From: Deltaproteobacteria bacterium | Lineage (GTDB): Bacteria > Desulfobacterota > Desulfobacteria > Desulfobacterales > SURF-7 | Direction of reading: 5' to 3' | Assembly (NCBI GenBank): GCA_019307665.1 | Contig: JAFDJC010000089.1 | Coordinates: 1 to 11,039, forward strand | Length of the DNA: 11,039 nt | Shown here: positions 6,941 to 11,039 of the stretch, one piece after another | How positions within the stretch are numbered: position 1 is the stretch's first letter | Layout: every line of letters starts with the position of its first letter | Notes under the pieces: generated by a model | What the model was told of the DNA's origin: nothing | Databases searched by the model: none | The model's input: the letters and a program-made list of their open reading frames with translations, nothing else | Translations under genes and position numbers: made by a program

Positions 6941-6970
6941 ATTTCTTTTCCTGGTATTTCTTTTCCTGGT
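6941..6970. repeat. Perfect 15-bp tandem duplication between the synthetase and KamA-family genes
   Basis: ATTTCTTTTCCTGGT occurs twice head to tail (6941-6955 and 6956-6970). On the transcribed strand each unit reads ACCAGGAAAAGAAAT and carries an AGGA core. The duplication fills most of the 45-nt intercistronic gap, starting at the last base of the upstream stop codon. The true ribosome site of the KamA-family gene (GAGGGG) lies downstream of both units. Confidence 0.9.
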
Positions 6971-8280
6971 TATATGCTCAAATATTTTGCATACTCCCTG
7001 TGCGTAATATTCGCCCTGTGCTCTTCCCAGTCCTTTATCTTCAGGCTCATATATTCATCATAAAGCTTTTCCCCCAGAGTCTCTTTGAGGAAACTGCTCC
7101 TTTCCGCCTCAACAAGCGCTTCATACATACTCTTTGGAAGAAACCGTTTATCCCATACTTTTATCCTGTATTGCTTCTCATACGTACTTCCTACGATGGG
7201 TTTGGCGCATTCGAGCTTGTTTCTCAGTCCATCAAGTCCCATTGCAATGAGAACCGCCACCTGGAGATATACGTTGCCCGCCGGGTCCGGATTTCTTAAT
7301 TCAAGCCGGGTGCTGTCCGGGTCATCGGAATACGGTATTCTCACCATGGAACTTCTGTTGGTGAACCCCCAATTTCTTACAATCGGTGCTTCCCTTTCGA
7401 GAACATAGGCCTTGTAGGAATTAAACGTCGAGGCCATAATAATGGACGTCTCTCTTGCGTATTTGAGTATTCCTGCAATAAAGTGCTTTGCAATATTTCC
7501 GATATTGTTTTCAGCACCTTCCTCATAAAACACATTATTTCCGCTCATATCCTGCATGGATAAATGAATATGGAGAGCGTTCCGGTTAAAACCGTCAAAC
7601 GGTTTTGGCATGAATGTCGCCCGATAACCGAGATTCTGCACTGCAGTATGAGTAATATGCGTAAAAAGAAGGGTACGGTCGGCACCCTGGAGCGGATCAA
7701 TACACTCAAGGTTAATCTCATGCTGGGACGGCGATACTTCATGATGGGCTTTCTCAAATTTTATTCCACATTCTTCCAGTATAGTTATGATCCTTTTCCT
7801 TACCAGTTCTCCCTTGTCATGGGGTGTGGCCTGAAAATAACCTGCATCATCCGAATGAACGTCTTCTCCAAACTTACCGCTTTTCAGGACAAAAAATTCA
7901 TGTTCGGGACCGATAAGAAACCGAAAGCCGAATTCTGTTTCAGCCTGTTCAATAACTTTTTCAAGAACTGCCCTTGGGTCTGCCTTTGCCCTTTCTTTCT
8001 TTTCATTATATATCCGGCCCACAAAAAAACCGAGAGTTTCATCTTCAAACCTTACCAGTCTAAAACTGTCAGGATCAGGGAAAATAAGTCTGTCGCTGCT
8101 TTCAACTGTTGCGTAGCCGGCAATCGAGCTGCCGTCAAACCCGATACCGTTTTTAAGCGTTTTCTCAATATCTTTCGGATTTATCGAAAGACTCATGGGT
8201 CGTCCGTTAAGATCTGTAAAAAATATTTTTGTGGAATCAGCTTGTCTCAGCATCTCTTGAATCTGTTCAATGTCGGCCAT
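6970..8280 (-). CDS. Glutamine synthetase family protein (type I fold, divergent substrate loop)
   Basis: The 436 residues cover the full type I glutamine synthetase fold: an N-terminal beta-grasp with GFDGSSI (Asp49, ammonium-site loop), then metal ligands in GPEHEFF (Glu126, Glu128) and HHEVSPSQHEINLE (Glu181, Glu188), then NRSSMVRIP (308-316) and RNPDPAGNVYLQ (329-340). The enzyme should couple ATP hydrolysis to amide formation on a glutamate-like acid. Three things differ from canonical GlnA. The NGSGMH glutamate loop reads NRNALH (232-237). VPGYEAP reads VLEREAP (293-299), keeping the flap glutamate (Glu298). The adenylylation motif NLYDLP is absent, as in the GSI-alpha subtype. The substrate may therefore be glutamate or a relative such as a beta-amino acid or an amine acceptor. 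The start has AAGGAG 5 nt upstream (8286-8291). It heads an operon with the KamA-family gene. Confidence 0.88.
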   Translation of the reverse strand: MADIEQIQEMLRQADSTKIFFTDLNGRPMSLSINPKDIEKTLKNGIGFDGSSIAGYATVESSDRLIFPDPDSFRLVRFEDETLGFFVGRIYNEKKERAKADPRAVLEKVIEQAETEFGFRFLIGPEHEFFVLKSGKFGEDVHSDDAGYFQATPHDKGELVRKRIITILEECGIKFEKAHHEVSPSQHEINLECIDPLQGADRTLLFTHITHTAVQNLGYRATFMPKPFDGFNRNALHIHLSMQDMSGNNVFYEEGAENNIGNIAKHFIAGILKYARETSIIMASTFNSYKAYVLEREAPIVRNWGFTNRSSMVRIPYSDDPDSTRLELRNPDPAGNVYLQVAVLIAMGLDGLRNKLECAKPIVGSTYEKQYRIKVWDKRFLPKSMYEALVEAERSSFLKETLGEKLYDEYMSLKIKDWEEHRANITHREYAKYLSI

Positions 8281-8336
8281 TATCTCTCCTTTTTGGATAC
8301 AATTTTAAATGTTTTTAAAACCATTTTCACGCGAAA

Positions 8337-8353
8337 TAGCAGCATGAATACCA
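8337..8353 (-). promoter_or_regulatory. Possible sigma54 (RpoN) promoter for the glutamine synthetase-like gene
   Basis: The minus strand reads TGGTATTCATGCTGCTA, with the GG-N10-GC spacing of sigma54 promoters (consensus TGGCAC-N5-TTGCW). GG and GC are kept, but several flanking bases deviate. Transcription would begin near 8325, about 45 nt before the start codon. Synthetase genes are classical sigma54 targets. No activator site was recognised. A weak sigma70 reading (TTGAAT, 17 bp, TATTTC) overlaps the same place. Confidence 0.35.
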
Positions 8354-8433
8354 AAATTCAATAGTAAACTTGGTTCATATTTGATATTTATTGCCGTTGA
8401 TTACCTAAACGCTTATTCTGTCGCCCTTTTTTG

Positions 8434-8473
8434 TTGACATAAAATTGACCATTGCTGTAACTTTCCGTTAAAT
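8434..8473 (+). promoter_or_regulatory. glnS: Overlapping sigma70-type promoters for glnS
   Basis: A perfect TTGACA (8434-8439) is followed after 16 bp by TGTAAC (8456-8461) with a TGC extended -10. A second set, TTGACC (8445-8450), 17 bp, TTAAAT (8468-8473), overlaps it. Either would give a leader of about 55-65 nt that includes the tandem repeats before glnS. Confidence 0.55.
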
Positions 8474-8484
8474 TTAATTGGAAT

Positions 8485-8528
8485 AAAAGGAAAATAAAAG
8501 GAAAATCAAAGGAAAACCAAAGGAAAAC
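8485..8528 (+). repeat. Four 11-bp tandem repeats with Shine-Dalgarno-like cores before glnS
   Basis: Two copies of AAAAGGAAAAT (8485-8495, 8496-8506) are followed by two copies of CAAAGGAAAAC (8507-8517, 8518-8528), ending 3 nt before the glnS ATG. Each unit holds an AAGGAAAA core. Only the last (AAAGGA, 8519-8524) is at normal distance, 7 nt from the ATG, and is the likely ribosome site. Confidence 0.9.
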
Positions 8529-8531
8529 CAG

Positions 8532-10271
8532 ATGAATGATACCGGCAACGGACAGGGCAACAATACAGACAATAAAGAGCTCTCAAAAGACTTCATAAGA
8601 AACATAATTGCAGAAGACCTTAAGACAGACAAAAACAACGGCAAAGTTGTCACAAGGTTTCCGCCTGAACCGAATGGATATCTTCATATCGGCCATGCAA
8701 AATCGATCTGCCTGAACTTCGGAATTGCCGAAGAATATGAAGGGGGCCTCTGCAGCCTTCGTTTTGACGACACAAACCCTTTGAAAGAAAGCACCGAATA
8801 TGTCGAGTCCATCAAGTCTGATGTAAAGTGGCTTGGTTTTGACTGGAAGGACAGACTTTTCTTTACATCAGATTATTTTGACAAACTGTATGAATTTGCC
8901 GAAAAGCTGATTAAGGACGGCAAAGCCTATGTATGCAGCCTGAGTGCCGATGAAATAAGGCAATTTCGCGGAACACTCAAAGAGCCGGGAAAAGAAAGTC
9001 CTTACCGCAACCGTACAATTGAAGAAAACCTCGATCTTTTCAGACGGATGAAGGCCGGAGACTTTGAAGATGGCACACATGTACTCCGTGCAAAGATAGA
9101 CATGTCATCCCCCAACTTGAGCTTACGTGATCCGGCTCTATTTCGAATCAGGCGGTCATCACATCATAGGACAGGGGACAAATGGTGTATTTATCCGATG
9201 TACGATTTTGCACACTGCCTTTCCGATGCCATCGAAGGCGTGACACATTCTTTATGCACGCTTGAATTTGAAAACAACAGGCCTCTTTATGACTGGGTGA
9301 TTGAAAATGTTGAGCCGGAATTCAGGCCGCAGCAAATAGAATTTGCGAGACTCAACCTCACCTATACGGTAATGAGCAAACGAAGGCTTTCGGAACTCGT
9401 GGAAGGTAAATTTGTTTCAGGATGGGATGATCCCCGGATGCCGACCCTGTCCGGACTTAAAAGAAAAGGATACACTCCTCATGCTATCAGGAATTTCTGC
9501 GACCGTATCGGTATTGCAAAAAGGGACAGCATGGTTGATCTCGCTCTCCTTGAACATACGATAAGGGAGGACCTTAATGATACGGCTCCCCGGGCAATGG
9601 CCGTTCTTAATCCCCTTAAAGTCGTGATCACCAACTACCCCAAAGATATTACAGAAGAATTTGATTTTCCATGGCACCCACAGGATGCAAATATGGGCTC
9701 GCGTAAAGTGCCGTTTTCAAACACACTATATATTGAGCAGGACGATTTTATGGAGGACCCGCCTAAAAAGTTTTTCCGTCTTTCACCGGGCAGAGAAGTC
9801 CGGTTAAGGTATGCATATTTTATTAAATGTAATGAGGTCATAAAAGATGAAAAAACAGGTCAAGTAAAAGAACTTCTTTGCACTTATGACCCGGAAACAA
9901 AAGGTGGGTCGGCGCCTGACGGACGAAAAGTCAAGGCCACGCTTCACTGGGTTTCAACAGCCCATGCAGTAAAAACAGAAGTCAGACTCTATGACACACT
10001 TTTTACAAAAGAAAACCCCATGGAAGAAAAAGAAGGTGACTTTAAATCAACCATTAATCCCGAATCTATTAAAATTTTAACGGAAAGCATGGTGGAACCG
10101 GTTTTGGCTGCAGCCGAACCAGGAACACGGTACCAGTTTGAAAGACTCGGTTATTTTTGTGTCGATTCAGTCGATTCTACAAAAGAAAAACCGGTATTCA
10201 ACCGGACAGTTACTTTGCGTGATCAATGGGCCAAGATACTGAAACAGAAAGGACAAAAGAAAGGGGGCTAA
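8532..10271 (+). CDS. glnS: Glutaminyl-tRNA synthetase
   Basis: GlnRS is a class I cytoplasmic enzyme that charges tRNA-Gln with glutamine using ATP. The 579 residues are slightly longer than the E. coli enzyme (about 554) and complete. The class I HIGH signature appears in PPEPNGYLHIGHAKS (44-58) and the KMSKS equivalent as VMSKR (280-284). LRFDDTNP (76-83) and the YPMYDFAH stretch (221-228) are typical of GlnRS. HCLSDAIEGVTHSLCTLEFE (228-247) and the two C-terminal anticodon-binding beta-barrels (about 355-575) also fit. GlnRS rather than GluRS is supported by this beta-barrel C-terminus. Having GlnRS suggests direct glutaminylation of tRNA-Gln, although many bacteria use the GatCAB route; whether that also exists here cannot be seen. 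The ATG at 8532 follows the last of four tandem AAGGA repeats. The stop is immediately followed by the next ATG. Confidence 0.97.
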   Translation: MNDTGNGQGNNTDNKELSKDFIRNIIAEDLKTDKNNGKVVTRFPPEPNGYLHIGHAKSICLNFGIAEEYEGGLCSLRFDDTNPLKESTEYVESIKSDVKWLGFDWKDRLFFTSDYFDKLYEFAEKLIKDGKAYVCSLSADEIRQFRGTLKEPGKESPYRNRTIEENLDLFRRMKAGDFEDGTHVLRAKIDMSSPNLSLRDPALFRIRRSSHHRTGDKWCIYPMYDFAHCLSDAIEGVTHSLCTLEFENNRPLYDWVIENVEPEFRPQQIEFARLNLTYTVMSKRRLSELVEGKFVSGWDDPRMPTLSGLKRKGYTPHAIRNFCDRIGIAKRDSMVDLALLEHTIREDLNDTAPRAMAVLNPLKVVITNYPKDITEEFDFPWHPQDANMGSRKVPFSNTLYIEQDDFMEDPPKKFFRLSPGREVRLRYAYFIKCNEVIKDEKTGQVKELLCTYDPETKGGSAPDGRKVKATLHWVSTAHAVKTEVRLYDTLFTKENPMEEKEGDFKSTINPESIKILTESMVEPVLAAAEPGTRYQFERLGYFCVDSVDSTKEKPVFNRTVTLRDQWAKILKQKGQKKGG

Positions 10272-10682
10272 ATGGCATTCAACTTTTCTGGAGATAAAAC
10301 AGGCGTGGGGCTGCTGTTCATGAGGATTGGAATTGCGGTTTTCCTTATTTTTCATTCAGTAACGAGGCTGGCAGGCAGTGCCTCAACATGGAAAAGTATC
10401 GGTAAAATGATGAATTTTGTTGACACCGGCATGGAGGTAAAAACTGTCGGACTGATAATTCTAATTTTTGAGCTGATAGGAGGAGTCGGCATTGCTTCAG
10501 GATACTTTTTTCGAATCGTGTCAGCCTGCATGGCGGCTGTTTTTGGTTTATATACCTATCACTACTATTTTGTTGCCGGCCACACAATCCTCCCGCTCTA
10601 TTCGTTCGGGTTTCTTATGCTATGCCTGGGCCTTGCGCTCACAGGTCCCGTAGCATATATTATTATGTTTAAATCTAAATGA
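10272..10682 (+). CDS. DoxX-like small integral membrane protein
   Basis: The 136-residue product looks like a DoxX-family four-helix membrane protein, with hydrophobic stretches at about 10-30, 57-78, 82-100 and 107-132. Typical family features are RIGIAVFLIFHSVTRL near the N-terminus and the aromatic, histidine-containing YTYHYYFVAGH (94-104) between helices. The family's biochemical role is poorly defined, with quinone or thiosulfate links in some members, so no function is assigned. The ATG begins directly after the glnS TAA (TAAATG), with AAGGGGG just upstream inside glnS. This makes translational coupling and co-transcription with glnS likely, although the two proteins have no obvious functional link. 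Confidence 0.8.
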   Translation: MAFNFSGDKTGVGLLFMRIGIAVFLIFHSVTRLAGSASTWKSIGKMMNFVDTGMEVKTVGLIILIFELIGGVGIASGYFFRIVSACMAAVFGLYTYHYYFVAGHTILPLYSFGFLMLCLGLALTGPVAYIIMFKSK

Positions 10683-10750
10683 GGGATCATCATGTCATCG
10701 TCACCTCATTACGCTATTTTGTTTTATGCTATTTAATATAATGCCGATTA

Positions 10751-10778
10751 GTAGAGACGCAAAATTTTGCGTCTCTAC
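10751..10778. repeat. 28-bp perfect palindrome (REP-like) upstream of the transposase
   Basis: The left arm GTAGAGACGCAAAA is followed directly by its exact reverse complement, centred on AAAATTTT. In single-stranded form it would fold into a hairpin with about a 12-bp stem and a 4-nt loop. Palindromes of this kind beside a Y1 transposase gene fit a REP/RAYT arrangement. No U-tract follows, so it is not a classic terminator, though it might slow transcription leaving the glnS-doxX operon. Confidence 0.85.
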
Positions 10779-10828
10779 ACAAATATTTAATCAGCAAAAT
10801 TTTACGTCTCTACCCAAATATTTAATCA
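10759..10828. repeat. 35-bp tandem direct repeat, two copies
   Basis: Unit 1 (10759-10793) and unit 2 (10794-10828) are identical except at unit positions 11 (G/A) and 21 (A/C). Each consists of GCAAAATTTT, a CGTCTCTAC arm and CAAATATTTAATCA. Unit 1 shares its first 20 bases with the palindrome's right half. Unit 2 lacks a left arm and ends 4 nt before the transposase ATG. Confidence 0.9.
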
Positions 10829-10832
10829 GAAT

Positions 10833-11039
10833 ATGACCGAAAAATTCAAAAACAAATACCGCATAAAATCCACCCGACTGCAATCCTGGGATTATGGGTG
10901 GAACGGCGCCTATTTCATCACCATTTGCACAAAAAACAAGGAGTGTTATTTCGGCGCAATAGAAAATGGAAATATGGAATTTTCTGAAATCGGACGTATT
11001 GCCTGTAAATATTGGGCGAAAATCCCCAATCATTTTCCG
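10833..11039 (+). CDS. REP-associated tyrosine (Y1-type, IS200-like) transposase, 5' part only
   Basis: The open frame from ATG 10833 runs off the window after 69 codons. Its N-terminus (KYRIKSTRLQSWDYGWNGAYFITICTKNKECYFG, quoted in part: YRIKSTRLQSWDYGWN at 9-24, AYFITICT at 26-33) closely resembles the Y1_Tnp/RAYT family. These proteins cut and join single-stranded DNA with a catalytic tyrosine and an HxH metal motif. The HxH (usually in MPNHIHG) and the tyrosine would lie to the right of the window, so activity cannot be judged. There is no clear Shine-Dalgarno; the start abuts the 35-bp repeat. Nearby palindromes are the expected substrates of such enzymes. Confidence 0.85.
   Translation, partial: MTEKFKNKYRIKSTRLQSWDYGWNGAYFITICTKNKECYFGAIENGNMEFSEIGRIACKYWAKIPNHFP

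Noticed and set aside
7564..8364. A 266-codon open frame on the plus strand opposite the glutamine synthetase-like gene
   Set aside because: It lies antisense to a clearly conserved gene, its translation is rich in Phe, Cys and Lys without recognisable motifs, and it has no convincing ribosome site.
8485..8528. CRISPR-like array before glnS
   Set aside because: The 11-bp units are contiguous with no spacers; this is a simple tandem repeat.
10751..10778. Rho-independent terminator after the DoxX-like gene
   Set aside because: The hairpin is strong but is not followed by a T-tract, and its link to the transposase suggests a REP element instead.

Overview
The window most likely comes from an anaerobic, probably sulfate-reducing member of the Desulfobacterota. 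The grounds are a cytochrome-headed Rnf operon, a CRP/FNR-like box upstream of it, a KamA-type radical SAM protein, a bacterial GlnRS, and a REP-associated transposase with GTAGAGACGC-type palindromes. This assignment is an inference from gene content and style, because no marker gene is present.

Positions 1-4887 (minus strand) hold one tightly packed operon, transcribed right to left: a seven-CxxCH c-type cytochrome, then rnfC, rnfD, rnfG, rnfE, rnfA and the first 75 codons of rnfB, which runs off the left edge. Together they encode a membrane ion-pumping ferredoxin oxidoreductase. Two features suggest it is not a standard ferredoxin:NAD+ machine. RnfC lacks the Gly-rich FMN/NADH signature, and RnfD lacks the Dxx[ST]GAT flavinylation motif that RnfG keeps. 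With the heptaheme cytochrome at the head of the operon, the layout recalls the cytochrome-linked Rnf of Methanosarcina acetivorans.

Positions 4888-5084 form a divergent control region. It carries a FNR-like dyad placed suitably for the rnf promoter, a 14-bp palindrome, and a near-consensus sigma70 promoter for the rightward gene. Positions 5085-5867 (plus) encode a xylose-isomerase-like TIM-barrel protein whose 3' end overlaps, tail to tail, the 3' end of a KamA-family gene.

Positions 5851-8280 (minus) hold a probable two-gene operon: a divergent glutamine synthetase-like gene followed by a KamA-family (lysine/glutamate 2,3-aminomutase-like) gene. The aminomutase has lost both lysine-binding aspartates. 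The synthetase has substitutions in the glutamate-binding loop and lacks the adenylylation site. A joint role in beta-amino-acid chemistry is a reasonable but untested hypothesis. The 251-bp region 8281-8531 separates this operon from the rightward glnS. It contains a sigma54-like site toward the synthetase, overlapping sigma70-like promoters toward glnS, and four tandem 11-bp repeats each carrying a Shine-Dalgarno-like core.

Positions 8532-10682 (plus) hold glnS and, with no gap, a small DoxX-like membrane protein gene. The right end (10683-11039) is a REP/RAYT unit: a 28-bp perfect palindrome overlapping a 35-bp tandem repeat, directly followed by the start of a Y1-type transposase gene cut by the window edge.
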